Shown here piece after piece: positions 8,519-16,142 of a DNA stretch of 64,000 nt. Origin of the DNA: Bacillus sp. REN10. Its GTDB lineage: Bacteria; Bacillota; Bacilli; Bacillales; Domibacillaceae. The stretch is from NCBI RefSeq assembly GCF_016820555.1, contig NZ_JADHDW010000003.1, positions 248,001-312,000 of the forward strand, in the 5' to 3' direction. The notes under the pieces were generated by a model. The model had not been told where the DNA came from, did no database searches, and saw only the letters and a program-made list of their open reading frames with translations. Position 1 is the first letter of the stretch. Every line of letters starts with the position of its first letter. Both the position numbers and the translations under genes were made by a program.

Positions 8519-8572
8519 ACTGTATCAACTGTATTAATTTAAATAATACACTTAATACACTGTATATTTCAA
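8519..8572 (-). promoter_or_regulatory. Promoter with nested YtrA-type operators
   Basis: On the minus strand a promoter TTGAAA-N18-TATTAT (8572 to 8543) is overlapped by AGTGTA-N13-TACAGT (8552 to 8528). This matches the AGTGTA-N13-TACACT operator known for YtrA except for one base. Each half-site is duplicated 9 bases further out (TACACT at 8556-8561, ACTGTA at 8519-8524 on the plus strand), giving a nested dyad. Autorepression is expected. Confidence 0.7.
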
Positions 8573-8609
8573 TCTTTTTTTGACTTTGGTGGAAAATTTC
8601 AATGAAAAT

Positions 8610-8643
8610 CCCGTTCACTCGTGTAAGTGAACCGATGAACGGG
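8610..8643. other. Hairpin in the spacer upstream of the ytr-type operon
   Basis: An 8-base inverted repeat (CCCGTTCA / TGAACGGG) encloses a smaller GTTCACT/AGTGAAC dyad. There is no U-run on either side, so it is not an obvious terminator. The rest of 8573-8708 shows no gene. Confidence 0.35.
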
Positions 8644-8708
8644 GTGATCGTAGGCCGTTATTTGGCTGACTATCGTATTCTATGTAGCTTTAGATTGTAA
8701 AAAATAAA

Positions 8709-8746
8709 AACCTTGATTTTCCTAAATAAAAGGAGAAATCAAGGTT
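8709..8746 (-). terminator. Terminator after the rtp/PH-domain gene pair
   Basis: A stem of AACCTTGATTT with CCT, paired with AGG and AAATCAAGGTT (one mismatch) around a 7-base loop. On the minus strand it is followed by TTTTTATTTTTT. Confidence 0.85.
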
Positions 8747-8752
8747 CTTCAC

Positions 8753-9133
8753 TTAGCAAGAAAGAATATATGTAGCCAGGGCCCGCTGGACATCAAAAAT
8801 GCTGTCATCTTTTCTAAATTGCCAAGCAATCGGGTTTTCATTTCCAACAATCCAAATTAATAATTCTGTTTCTAAATCAAATGTTCCCGCTGTTTGTACG
8901 CTGAAATGAGTAATGCTTCGATATGGAATAGAGAGGTACTCCACTTTCTTTCCTGTAACACCTTGCTTATTAATTAGCAGTAAACGTTTGTTGCTGAATA
9001 CAATTAAATCTTTTAAAAGTTCAAATGCTTTTTCAATCATTTCTCCTTCAGCAACGATAAGCTTCAGCGTTTTTTCTACAGTTTTTACATCTGCTTCAGT
9101 TGCATTGCCGATTAATCCATCAAATAAGCCCAT
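8753..9133 (-). CDS. Bacterial PH-domain protein
   Basis: A 126-residue soluble protein starting MGLFDGLIGNATEADV. The segments FSNKRLLLINKQGVTGKKV and YRSITHFSVQTAGTFD are the strand pattern of the bacterial pleckstrin-homology (PHb1) fold, ending in a C-terminal helix. ATG 9133 has the ribosome site GAGGAGT; an in-frame ATG at 9148 would overlap rtp and lacks one. It lies 11 bases after rtp and is probably co-transcribed. Function is unknown. Confidence 0.75.
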   Translation of the reverse strand: MGLFDGLIGNATEADVKTVEKTLKLIVAEGEMIEKAFELLKDLIVFSNKRLLLINKQGVTGKKVEYLSIPYRSITHFSVQTAGTFDLETELLIWIVGNENPIAWQFRKDDSIFDVQRALATYILSC

Positions 9134-9144
9134 ATCTACACTCC

Positions 9145-9513
9145 TCAATAAATATCTTCTAACGCTTTGCGAAGCAGTCCCATGCTACGGTCCAGATCAG
9201 TTTTTACTTGTTTTTTATACAGTTTAGCTTTTTCATAGTCCGCAAATTGATAAATGACCACTTCTTTGTATTTCGCTCCTTCTTGCAGTTTTTTGTATCT
9301 TTTTAATATGCCATCATCGATCAGTTCATGGAGCGAGCGATAAATTTCGGAATGATTTGGTTCATAGCCGTACTGCTTAAAGGTTGCTTTTAATTCGTCC
9401 ATTGCTTGCATTCCGTACAAACGGTTTTCTTCGACGAATTTAATCATAAATAATTTTAAAAAAGCGCGTTGTTTAATGAGAAATTTCCCTTCCCCTCTTG
9501 GCATTTTGTTCAC
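9145..9513 (-). CDS. rtp: Replication termination protein Rtp
   Basis: A 122-residue winged-helix protein, exactly the length of B. subtilis Rtp and clearly similar through most of its length: FLIKQRAFLKLFMI, ENRLYGM, EPNHSEIYRSLHELIDDGIL, EGAKYKEVVIYQF and DYEKAKLYKKQ. Rtp dimers bind Ter sites and stop replication forks in one direction by blocking the DnaB helicase. The C-terminal long helix (dimerisation) is present. The start is ATG 9513; the weak site GAGGTGAAC precedes it. Related PadR regulators share the fold, but the sequence matches Rtp itself. In B. subtilis Ter sites lie just upstream of rtp and Rtp represses its own gene. Confidence 0.88.
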   Translation of the reverse strand: MNKMPRGEGKFLIKQRAFLKLFMIKFVEENRLYGMQAMDELKATFKQYGYEPNHSEIYRSLHELIDDGILKRYKKLQEGAKYKEVVIYQFADYEKAKLYKKQVKTDLDRSMGLLRKALEDIY

Positions 9514-9655
9514 CTCACTAATCCTTAAATGCTTGTTTCTTTACTTATTATTTATTTTAGCAAATTTTTATGTGTAGAACGAATGTTTTATTTTTAATTT
9601 GAATTTTGCACATATTGAATTATAAGAGTAACAGGTACTTGTTTAAAGGTACCTG
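9514..9655 (-). promoter_or_regulatory. AT-rich region upstream of rtp; Ter site expected but not identified
   Basis: This is where B. subtilis carries its paired Ter sites. I see no clear match to the Ter consensus (core CTATGTAC then AAAT). The nearest is TATGTGTAGAACGAATGTTT at 9569-9588 on the plus strand, which has the right end pieces but wrong spacing. A 7-base hairpin (CAGGTAC / GTACCTG, 9632-9655) directly follows the yetF-like gene and may be a weak terminator for it. Confidence 0.35.
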
Positions 9656-10516
9656 CTACGTTTGTAAATATGGCTTTGTTTTTTGAATGATCGCTTGAAT
9701 CGCTTTTGCATTTGTTTCATACATTTTTTTCGTTTTCGGACATTCGGTGGCAAGGGCGAACGATTCCATATCAGCGACAAACTTTTTCAAATTAGCTAAT
9801 AGTAATGGTCTTTCTTGTGGTGTAGCTAACTGAAGGAGGTCGTCAAATAAATCGACATACAACTCTCCATACGCATTGATCTGGCCGATAAATACATTTT
9901 CAAGCGATACGCCAGCTATTTCAAGTTGCTCATTTAACCATTCTTTCGTTTTGCCGCTCTCTGCTAGCGCATCGTGTAGCAATCGTCCATCCATAATGAT
10001 CGTATGGGGTTCTTTTTCATTGATTGGCGTTAGCTGTAAGTCACTTCTAGTAAGCGGACGTTTATCTTTCTTTAATAAAGCGTTTAAACTGCCATCTTGT
10101 TCGAGAACAGCATATTCTACATCGCTAATCGAATAAATATCTTTCTTGCGCAGTAAAGATAATAACTCGTCAATTGTATATTTTTCTTTCTTCAAGTTAT
10201 CTTCTAACACTTTGCCATCCTTAATAAATATCGTAGACTTTCCTTCAATGACACCTCGGATGGCTTTACTTTTTAATGCTAAATATCCTGCTAACAAAGG
10301 AATTAGTCCCCATACACTAATAGCGATCAGCCCATCAATCATAGAACGTTCTCTAACGGTGGACACTTCAGCCGCAATGCTGCCGATTGTAATTCCGGTA
10401 ATGTATTCAAAAAACGATAATTGGGAAATTTGCCTTTTTCCAATGATTTTCGTGATAGCGAATAAAACAATGAGAAAAGAAAGAGAGCGAATCGTAACAT
10501 CTAACCATTGAGGCAA
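9656..10516 (-). CDS. YetF/DUF421 membrane protein with C-terminal DUF1657 domain
   Basis: About 286 residues. Residues 1-90 hold three hydrophobic segments and KIIGKRQISQLSFFEYITGI, the DUF421 (YetF/YcaP) signature; residues 90-225 are the soluble DUF421 part (KSTIFIKDGKV, EYAVLEQDGSLN). The last 50 residues (MESFALATECPKTKKMYE) repeat the DUF1657 unit found as free proteins in the same operon. TTG 10516 is 8 bases from AAAGGAG; a GTG at 10525 sits too close to it. YetF-like genes occur in spore spoVA2mob-type operons affecting heat resistance. It is the last gene of the spoVAD/DUF1657 operon. Confidence 0.8.
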   Translation of the reverse strand: MPQWLDVTIRSLSFLIVLFAITKIIGKRQISQLSFFEYITGITIGSIAAEVSTVRERSMIDGLIAISVWGLIPLLAGYLALKSKAIRGVIEGKSTIFIKDGKVLEDNLKKEKYTIDELLSLLRKKDIYSISDVEYAVLEQDGSLNALLKKDKRPLTRSDLQLTPINEKEPHTIIMDGRLLHDALAESGKTKEWLNEQLEIAGVSLENVFIGQINAYGELYVDLFDDLLQLATPQERPLLLANLKKFVADMESFALATECPKTKKMYETNAKAIQAIIQKTKPYLQT

Positions 10517-10533
10517 GGAAATCACTCCTTTTG

Positions 10534-10740
10534 CTATAATCCTTGATATTGCGGTTCGTGATTTTCAAGCTCATAAATGCGCTGATTCATTTGTTCAATG
10601 ATCTCATGAAGAGACATCATGCTTTCATGAAAGATTTTCTTCGATGTCGGATCGCTTGACATCAGCGCTAATTTGCTAAATACAGCTTCCGCATGCTTCA
10701 GGCCTGCTGTGCACGTTTTTACATCGGATGCAACTGTCAT
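10534..10740 (-). CDS. DUF1657 protein (second copy)
   Basis: A 68-residue helical protein, MTVASDVKTCTAGLKHAE, ending in the motif EPQY that is shared with the other free DUF1657 protein of this operon. ATG 10740 follows AAAGGAGTTTCAAA. It lies between the spoVAD-like and yetF-like genes with 12-17 base gaps. DUF1657 proteins are typical of spore-expressed spoVA2-type clusters; the molecular role is unknown. Confidence 0.75.
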   Translation of the reverse strand: MTVASDVKTCTAGLKHAEAVFSKLALMSSDPTSKKIFHESMMSLHEIIEQMNQRIYELENHEPQYQGL

Positions 10741-10752
10741 TTTGAAACTCCT

Positions 10753-11757
10753 TTATTGTAAATATTCGATGGAAACAGCATGAGCGATACAAGGAATGGA
10801 TTCATTTTGCTGGAAGGAAAGCGGGGAAAGCAGCGCCCCTGTTGCCACTAGTAGCATTCTTTGAAATTCTCCTTTCTGCATCCGCTTTAATAAATGTCCA
10901 TAGCCGACAACAGCTGAGCATCCAGCTCCGCTAGCTCCTGCAAAGACCGGTTGGGAATCTTTATAAATCATTAAGCCGCAATCTTGAAATTGTTGATCAG
11001 TGACAGGAACCCCACGTTCTGTCAACATGTCTAATGCGATGCTGCGCCCAATCGATCCTAAATCTCCCGTCACAATTAAATCATAATAAGACGGATCGAG
11101 CTTTAATGATGTGAGATGAGCGATGATCGTATCAACAGCTGCTGGGGCCATCGCGCCTCCCATGTTAAATGGGTCTGTTAAGCCCATATCAACAACTTTG
11201 CCGATTGTCGCCGAAACAACAACAGGGCCGTCTCCTTCTTGCGCAATGACCGCCGCTCCTGCTCCAGTCACAGTCCATTGCGCAGTTGGCGGCTTTTGTC
11301 CGCCATATTCCGTCGGATAACGAAACTGCCTTTCAACTGCTGCGTTATGACTGGATGCGGCAGTCAAAATATAATTGGCTCCTTTATTGTTGACAATAAA
11401 CGCACTTAAAGCTAATCCTTCCATCGAGGTAGAGCACGCACCGAATAAGCCCATATAAGGAATACTTAACGTTCGGGCTCCAAAGCTTGTTGGAGTAATT
11501 TGGTTAATTAAATCTCCCCCAAGAAAGAATTCGATGTCTTCTTTTCGTAAGTTGCTTTTTTCCATTGCTCGAAAGCAAGCTTCTTCTAATAGCTTGCGAT
11601 GCGCTTTCTCATACGTCTCTTGCCCAATCCATAAATCTCCGTGAAGCACATCAAAGTCATCAGCGATTTTGCCATTGCTCTCAAAGGGACCGCCAACGAC
11701 TCCAGTGGATCTAATGACTGGTTTATTGGCAAAAACCCACGTTCGCTGCCTGTCCAC
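10753..11757 (-). CDS. SpoVAD paralogue (stage V sporulation protein AD family)
   Basis: A 334-residue protein of thiolase-like fold, close to SpoVAD along its length: LFGACSTSMEG, SSHNAAVERQFRYPTEYGGQ, NMGGAMAPAA, DLIVTGDLGSIG, DCGLMIY, GASGAGCSAVVGYGH and ATGALLSPLSFQQNESIPC. SpoVAD binds dipicolinic acid and helps move it into the forespore and out at germination. GTG 11757 sits behind AGGAGGTGAAA and matches the length of known SpoVAD; an upstream in-frame ATG would place this ribosome site inside the gene. spoVAC and spoVAE are not next to it, and it is flanked by DUF1657 genes as in mobile spoVA2 operons. Confidence 0.85.
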   Translation of the reverse strand: MDRQRTWVFANKPVIRSTGVVGGPFESNGKIADDFDVLHGDLWIGQETYEKAHRKLLEEACFRAMEKSNLRKEDIEFFLGGDLINQITPTSFGARTLSIPYMGLFGACSTSMEGLALSAFIVNNKGANYILTAASSHNAAVERQFRYPTEYGGQKPPTAQWTVTGAGAAVIAQEGDGPVVVSATIGKVVDMGLTDPFNMGGAMAPAAVDTIIAHLTSLKLDPSYYDLIVTGDLGSIGRSIALDMLTERGVPVTDQQFQDCGLMIYKDSQPVFAGASGAGCSAVVGYGHLLKRMQKGEFQRMLLVATGALLSPLSFQQNESIPCIAHAVSIEYLQ

Positions 11758-11805
11758 ACTTTCACCTCCTATTATTTTTGAATTTTGCATATAGTGATTT
11801 ATACT

Positions 11806-12012
11806 TTAACTATTTTTATATTGCGGTTCTTCCTGCTCTACTTCTTGAATGCGCGGCTCTAGCGTATCAATAATCGTTTGTGTTTGAGTAGCTGCTGTTT
11901 GATATAACTTCTTTGCTTGTTGATTATCTGTCGCTAGACTAAAGCTTTCTAGGCTCGCTTGCGCACTTTTTAATCCCGCAAGTGTCGTTTTTAAATCATT
12001 AATGACTGTCAT
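11806..12012 (-). CDS. DUF1657 protein (first copy)
   Basis: A 68-residue helical protein, MTVINDLKTTLAGLKSAQ, with LESFSLATDNQQAKKLYQ and a C-terminal EEPQY. It is nearly colinear with the YetF C-terminal domain and with the 10534-10740 protein. ATG 12012 follows AAAGGAGGACACATCA; an upstream in-frame ATG at 12063 lacks a site and would lie over the promoter. It is the first gene of the operon. Confidence 0.8.
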   Translation of the reverse strand: MTVINDLKTTLAGLKSAQASLESFSLATDNQQAKKLYQTAATQTQTIIDTLEPRIQEVEQEEPQYKNS

Positions 12013-12044
12013 TGATGTGTCCTCCTTTGAATTGAAGTCCTTAC

Positions 12045-12074
12045 TAGCATGAGCTATTTTCAAAAAAATATTTT
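12045..12074 (-). promoter_or_regulatory. Sigma-G-like promoter of the spoVAD/DUF1657 operon
   Basis: On the minus strand AAAATA-N17-CATGCTA fits the forespore sigma-G pattern (-35 ending ATR, -10 CATNHTA). The expected start is about 25 bases before the first ATG. The -35 is imperfect, so this is a candidate. Confidence 0.45.
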
Positions 12075-12148
12075 TGGGAATTATTACAATGAGGCTGAAA
12101 TTTAAAAATTATTTCTTTATTCTGTATGTTAAAATAATAAAGTGAAAC

Positions 12149-12182
12149 TTCCATCAGTTGGAGTTCTCCTCGGCCGATGGAA
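12149..12182 (+). other. Hairpin in the aminotransferase leader
   Basis: TTCCATC pairs with GATGGAA around a 20-base interior that holds a small GGAG/CTCC pair. It lies between a possible -10 (TAAAAT near 12130) and the gene's ribosome site. Its role is unknown. Confidence 0.3.
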
Positions 12183-12224
12183 ATGAGATAAATAGTAACT
12201 ATATACTTAGGAGGAATACTCATC

Positions 12225-13403
12225 ATGGCATTTCATCTTGCTAAAAGAATGGATGCGTTTAGTCCATCTATTTTCAGTGAATTAAAGGCTTATAAATTAA
12301 AAAAGCAAGAAGAAGGAAAAAAGATTATTGATTTAAGCTTAGGCAGTCCGGATTTGCCGCCAGCTCCTTTTATTAGAGAAAAGCTAGCAACTCTTGCCGC
12401 CGAGCCCGATCAATATGGTTATACTCTGTCAGGTACACCCTCCTTTTATCAAGCGGTTGCGAATTATTACCGCCGCGCGTATGGGGTAGAGCTTGATCCT
12501 GCAACGGAAATTGTTCATGCCATGGGCTCACAAGAAGGACTTGTCCATTTGCCGCTCGTCTTCGCTGACCCAGGAGATATGATTCTTGTCACGGATCCTG
12601 GCTATCCTGCTTATGAGGCGGGGCTAGCAGTTGCTGGAGCTGAACCGTATTATATGCCGCTTGTAAAAGAAAATAACTTTTTGCCTGACTTAACAGCTAT
12701 TCCTGAGGACATTGCAAGCAAAGCTCGAATGATGATTTTAAATTATCCGGGGAATCCAGTGCCAGGCTTAGCGACTGAACAGTTTTTCCATGAAGTCATC
12801 ACATTTGCTAAAAAATATGACATCGTTGTATTGCATGACGCTGCTTATTCAGAGTTTTACTTCGACGATCAAGCACCTCTCAGCTTTCTAGCTGTTCCAG
12901 GAGCGAAAGATGTTGGGATGGAAATTAACTCATTATCCAAAAGTTTTAGCTTAGCTGGAGCTAGAATTGCTTATATTGCCGGCAATAAAAAAATGGTCCA
13001 AACAGTTGCTCAGCTGAAATCGAACTTAGATTATGGCGTGTTTGCTCCTATTCAAGCAGCTGGTATTGCCGCTCTCGACCATGCTGAAGAAATTGGACAA
13101 GCTGTTCGAACGACTTACCAAAAACGCCGTGATGTGTTGGTCGCAGAACTTCAGAAGATTGGCTGGACAGTGGACAAACCATCGGGCGGTATGTTCATTT
13201 GGGCGAAAATTCCTGATGGTTGGACATCTAAAGAATTTTGTTTCACTTGTATTGACAAAGCTGGAGTTGTGATGGTTCCCGGTCCCGCATTCGGATCAAA
13301 TGGTGAAGGATATGTCCGCATTGCACTTGTTCACTCGGAAGACATATTGAAAGAAGCAGCTGAAAAATTACAATCAGTCATTCAAAATTCTAAACTGTCA
13401 TAA
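12225..13403 (+). CDS. Class I/II PLP aminotransferase (LL-DAP/aspartate aminotransferase-like)
   Basis: A 392-residue fold-type I aminotransferase. SLGSPDLPPA near the N-terminus, DPGYPAYEAG, NYPGNPVPGLAT, HDAAYSEFYFDD and the PLP-lysine motif SLSKSFSLAGARIAY are present, as is the C-terminal substrate Arg in GYVRIALVHSED. It resembles the LL-diaminopimelate/YugH-PatA type of enzymes that act on acidic or aromatic amino acids; the substrate cannot be fixed from sequence. ATG 12225 follows TAGGAGGAATACTCATC. It is monocistronic, divergent from the spore operon, and ends at a terminator. Confidence 0.8.
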   Translation: MAFHLAKRMDAFSPSIFSELKAYKLKKQEEGKKIIDLSLGSPDLPPAPFIREKLATLAAEPDQYGYTLSGTPSFYQAVANYYRRAYGVELDPATEIVHAMGSQEGLVHLPLVFADPGDMILVTDPGYPAYEAGLAVAGAEPYYMPLVKENNFLPDLTAIPEDIASKARMMILNYPGNPVPGLATEQFFHEVITFAKKYDIVVLHDAAYSEFYFDDQAPLSFLAVPGAKDVGMEINSLSKSFSLAGARIAYIAGNKKMVQTVAQLKSNLDYGVFAPIQAAGIAALDHAEEIGQAVRTTYQKRRDVLVAELQKIGWTVDKPSGGMFIWAKIPDGWTSKEFCFTCIDKAGVVMVPGPAFGSNGEGYVRIALVHSEDILKEAAEKLQSVIQNSKLS

Positions 13404-13411
13404 ATACAGAA

Positions 13412-13454
13412 AAGGCTGTCCCAATGATTCAATGGCGTTCATGGAGACAGCCTT
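13412..13454 (+). terminator. Terminator after the aminotransferase gene
   Basis: AAGGCTGTC pairs with GACAGCCTT, with a further inner CCA/TGG pair, followed by GCCTATTTT. The U-run is short. Confidence 0.7.
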
Positions 13455-13604
13455 GCCTATTTTAATAAGTAGCTTGGGATATGATTATTTTGGCTCATTC
13501 ACGCAAAATAAGTAGCTGTTTTCTTTCCAGCGGCTTTTATATATAATAGGACATGTGTTTGGATTATTATATAGGAATTTTCCTAGTCAATAATGAGGGA
13601 TTAT

Positions 13605-14960
13605 ATGAAAGAAACTGCGAAAATAAAAGCTTTGAAACTGTCAACTTTCCAGCTGATTGTTGTCCTTTATTTCACAGGTGCGCTATTATCTACCGGTTTA
13701 TTACTTCTTCCTATTGCTCATAAGCCAGGAGTAGACTTACCCTTTATTGATGCCTTATTTGTAGCGGTAAGCGCCCTTAGCGTGACAGGACTATCTACGG
13801 TTGGAACAGTCGATACATTCAGCACAGTCGGCTACTTTTTTATTCTCTTTATTTTACAAGTCGGCGGTGTGGGGATTATGACGCTGAGCTCTATTATTTG
13901 GTTATTAGTAGGCAAGCGAATTGGCATGCGCGAGCGCCAGCTCATTATGGCGGATCAAAACCGAACAGATTTATCAGGTTTGGTCAAATTAATGAGAGAA
14001 ATCTTTTTGCTTATTCTTGGGATTGAAGCGGTAGGTGCCATCATTTTAAGTATTTATTTCCTACAGTATTATCCAAGTGTATCCGAGGCTTTTCTTCATG
14101 GAATATTCGCCTCTATTAGCGCCACCACCAATGGAGGATTTGATATTACCGGCCAATCTCTCATCGTGTATAAAGATGATTATTTTGTCCAGTTCATTAA
14201 TATGATATTAATCGTTCTTGGAGCAATCGGTTTTCCTGTATTAGTGGAAATAAAAGACTATTTAACGTATCGCGGTTCTCATAAATTTTGTTTTTCACTC
14301 TTTACGAAACTGACCACAACTGTGTATGCCATATTAGCTATAGCTGGCGCGATCGGTATTTATTTGCTGGACCGTCATCATTTCTTTGTCAATAAATCTT
14401 GGCATGAATCATTATTTTATGCTAGCTTCCAGTCCATTGCTGCTAGAAGTGCAGGGCTAACCTCGTTAGACTTAAATGAATTTTCGGCCGCTACCTTGTT
14501 ATTCATTTCCACATTAATGTTTATCGGCGCTTCTCCTAGCAGTGTCGGCGGCGGATTACGAACGACAACATTTGCCATTGCCATGCTAAGCGTATACTTT
14601 TTTGCTCGCGGCAAAAATACAATCAAAATTTTCAACCGCGAAGTGCATCCGATTGATATCCAACGTTCATTTGTCGTTATTACAACAGGGTTTTTCATTT
14701 GGGGCGGATCGATTATTGTTCTTTCGTTTTTAGAACCTAGCTTATCTATCGTAAAAATTGTATTTGAAGTATCTTCTGCCTTTGGAACGACGGGATCGTC
14801 ATTAGGAATTACTGCCGACTTAAGCACACCAGCTAAACTGTTATTAATTTCTTTAATGTTTATTGGTCGAATTGGCTTATTCTCATTGTTGTTTGTTATT
14901 CGCGGACGTGAGATTAAAGAGTCTTATCATTACCCAAAAGAGCGTATTTTAATAGGTTAA
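13605..14960 (+). CDS. ktrD: Potassium uptake membrane protein KtrD/KtrB family
   Basis: A 451-residue Trk/Ktr ion-conducting subunit. It closely follows B. subtilis KtrD: LLLLPIAHKPG, DALFVAVSALSVTGLSTV (first P-loop), SATTNGGFDITG, GASPSSVGGGLRTTTFAI, and the C-terminal FGTTGSSLGITADLS and YHYPKERILIG. Four pore-loop glycines are visible. KtrD is the low-affinity K+ uptake channel that needs a cytosolic RCK partner (KtrC/KtrA); no such gene is in the window. I chose ATG 13605, preceded by GAGGGATTAT; ATG 13593 has no ribosome site. Confidence 0.88.
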   Translation: MKETAKIKALKLSTFQLIVVLYFTGALLSTGLLLLPIAHKPGVDLPFIDALFVAVSALSVTGLSTVGTVDTFSTVGYFFILFILQVGGVGIMTLSSIIWLLVGKRIGMRERQLIMADQNRTDLSGLVKLMREIFLLILGIEAVGAIILSIYFLQYYPSVSEAFLHGIFASISATTNGGFDITGQSLIVYKDDYFVQFINMILIVLGAIGFPVLVEIKDYLTYRGSHKFCFSLFTKLTTTVYAILAIAGAIGIYLLDRHHFFVNKSWHESLFYASFQSIAARSAGLTSLDLNEFSAATLLFISTLMFIGASPSSVGGGLRTTTFAIAMLSVYFFARGKNTIKIFNREVHPIDIQRSFVVITTGFFIWGGSIIVLSFLEPSLSIVKIVFEVSSAFGTTGSSLGITADLSTPAKLLLISLMFIGRIGLFSLLFVIRGREIKESYHYPKERILIG

Positions 14961-14974
14961 CTGCTAATGTACAT

Positions 14975-15021
14975 AAAAAAACAAGTGCCGCCATTAAGTA
15001 TAGTGAGGGCACTTGTTTTTT
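14975..15021. terminator. Bidirectional terminator between ktrD and lrgB-like gene
   Basis: AAAAAACAAGTGCC pairs perfectly with GGCACTTGTTTTTT around an 18-base loop. A/T ends on both sides serve both converging genes. Confidence 0.85.
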
Positions 15022-15053
15022 AGTATAATAGCTATTTCGACGAATAAACCAAG

Positions 15054-15737
15054 CTAATACAGGAGTGGAAACAGCCAAGGTAAAATTATTGAAGTAAGAA
15101 TGCCTGCAAACCCCATGGCAGCTCCCGACACGGCCCCTTGAATACGCCCCTCTGCTACCGCTTGCGATGTTCCGATTCCATGGGCAACGGTTCCAATCGC
15201 TAGTCCCCTTGAAAATGGGTCTGTTATTTTCATACTGTTTAATAAAACGGGACCGAAAATAGCGCCAAACATGCCTGCAACCATTACAAAAGCCGCAGCA
15301 AGAGCGGGATCACCACCAATGACTTTAGCGACTTCAATGGCAACTGGAGTAGTAACCGCCTTTGTCGCTGCCGTCGCGGCAATCGTTTCGGATAGTCCGA
15401 ATGCCTTCACCAACCAGACAGCCGCCGCAATGGTGGATACCGTCCCGATGGTCAAACCGATCGTCGCCGGAATCAATCGAGACAATAGAACCTCCCGATT
15501 ATGATAAAGCGGTACAGCTAACGCTACCGTTGCTGGTCCAAGCAAATACGTCATTATCTCTTTCGCTGGTGTGTATTCCTCATAAGAAATCCCAGTAAGC
15601 AGTAGCACGATAATAATGGCTGTTGTACTTGTAAAGACAGGGGTGGTAAAAGGAGATGGAAAGCGGAAGGACCATTTTCTTGATAGCCAATAAATAACCA
15701 TTGTCAAAATTATACTAAATAACATGATGCTGCTCAT
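15054..15737 (-). CDS. LrgB/CidB family membrane protein
   Basis: A 227-residue membrane protein with repeated hydrophobic segments and the LrgB signature stretches LLGPATVALAVPLY, ATKAVTTPVAIEVAKVIGG and GLAIGTVAHGIGTSQA. The family partners LrgA-type holin-like proteins; some Bacillus pairs (PftA/PftB) take up pyruvate, while others were first linked to cell lysis. ATG 15737 follows AAAGGAGAAGGGAC and overlaps the LrgA gene end by 23 bases, so the two form one translational unit. Confidence 0.88.
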   Translation of the reverse strand: MSSIMLFSIILTMVIYWLSRKWSFRFPSPFTTPVFTSTTAIIIVLLLTGISYEEYTPAKEIMTYLLGPATVALAVPLYHNREVLLSRLIPATIGLTIGTVSTIAAAVWLVKAFGLSETIAATAATKAVTTPVAIEVAKVIGGDPALAAAFVMVAGMFGAIFGPVLLNSMKITDPFSRGLAIGTVAHGIGTSQAVAEGRIQGAVSGAAMGFAGILTSIILPWLFPLLY

Positions 15738-16110
15738 GTCCCTTCTCCTTTCTTCTGCTTTTTTCAGATAAAACTTGAGTGATGCCCCCTGTGATGACTA
15801 GACCAACGATGGAACTACCAAAAATCACAACCGCGAGCTCCCATCCACTAGCTTTTATGAGCCCGCCATACATCATTAAGCCCACCGCAATAGGAACAAA
15901 AAAGAAAGAAAGATGCTTATTCAAAAAAGAAGCACCTCTTTCCACCCATCTGACCGGAATAAGATTGGTCATAAGAAGAAGAAAAAGCACCATCATCCCA
16001 AAGACATTCCCAGGAATAGGGATATGAAAAAAATCAGTAATAAAATAACTGACTTCATTTATCAGCCATAATAAAGCTATTTGCAACATAAACACGGCTC
16101 CGTCTCGCAT
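15715..16110 (-). CDS. LrgA/CidA family holin-like protein
   Basis: A 131-residue protein with four hydrophobic segments and the CidA/LrgA motif PIPGNVFGMMVLFLLL, then WVERGASFLNKHLSFFFVP. The C-terminus is basic and His-rich. ATG 16110 follows AAAGAGGTGCATCT. It precedes the LrgB gene, as in the lrgAB, cidAB and pftAB pairs. It lies 32 bases after a CoA-transferase/racemase gene on the same strand, so it may be part of a longer operon. Confidence 0.88.
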   Translation of the reverse strand: MRDGAVFMLQIALLWLINEVSYFITDFFHIPIPGNVFGMMVLFLLLMTNLIPVRWVERGASFLNKHLSFFFVPIAVGLMMYGGLIKASGWELAVVIFGSSIVGLVITGGITQVLSEKSRRKEKGHEQHHVI

Positions 16111-16142
16111 AGATGCACCTCTTTCTTACGCAAATAATAATG

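Noticed and set aside
9569-9588. Ter-like sequence upstream of rtp
   Set aside because: It has pieces of the Ter core but the spacing is about four bases too long, so I did not call it a Ter site.
14960-14985. ATGTAC-containing stretch after ktrD resembling a Ter core
   Set aside because: Matches only ATGTAC; the following bases do not fit and it merges with the terminator.
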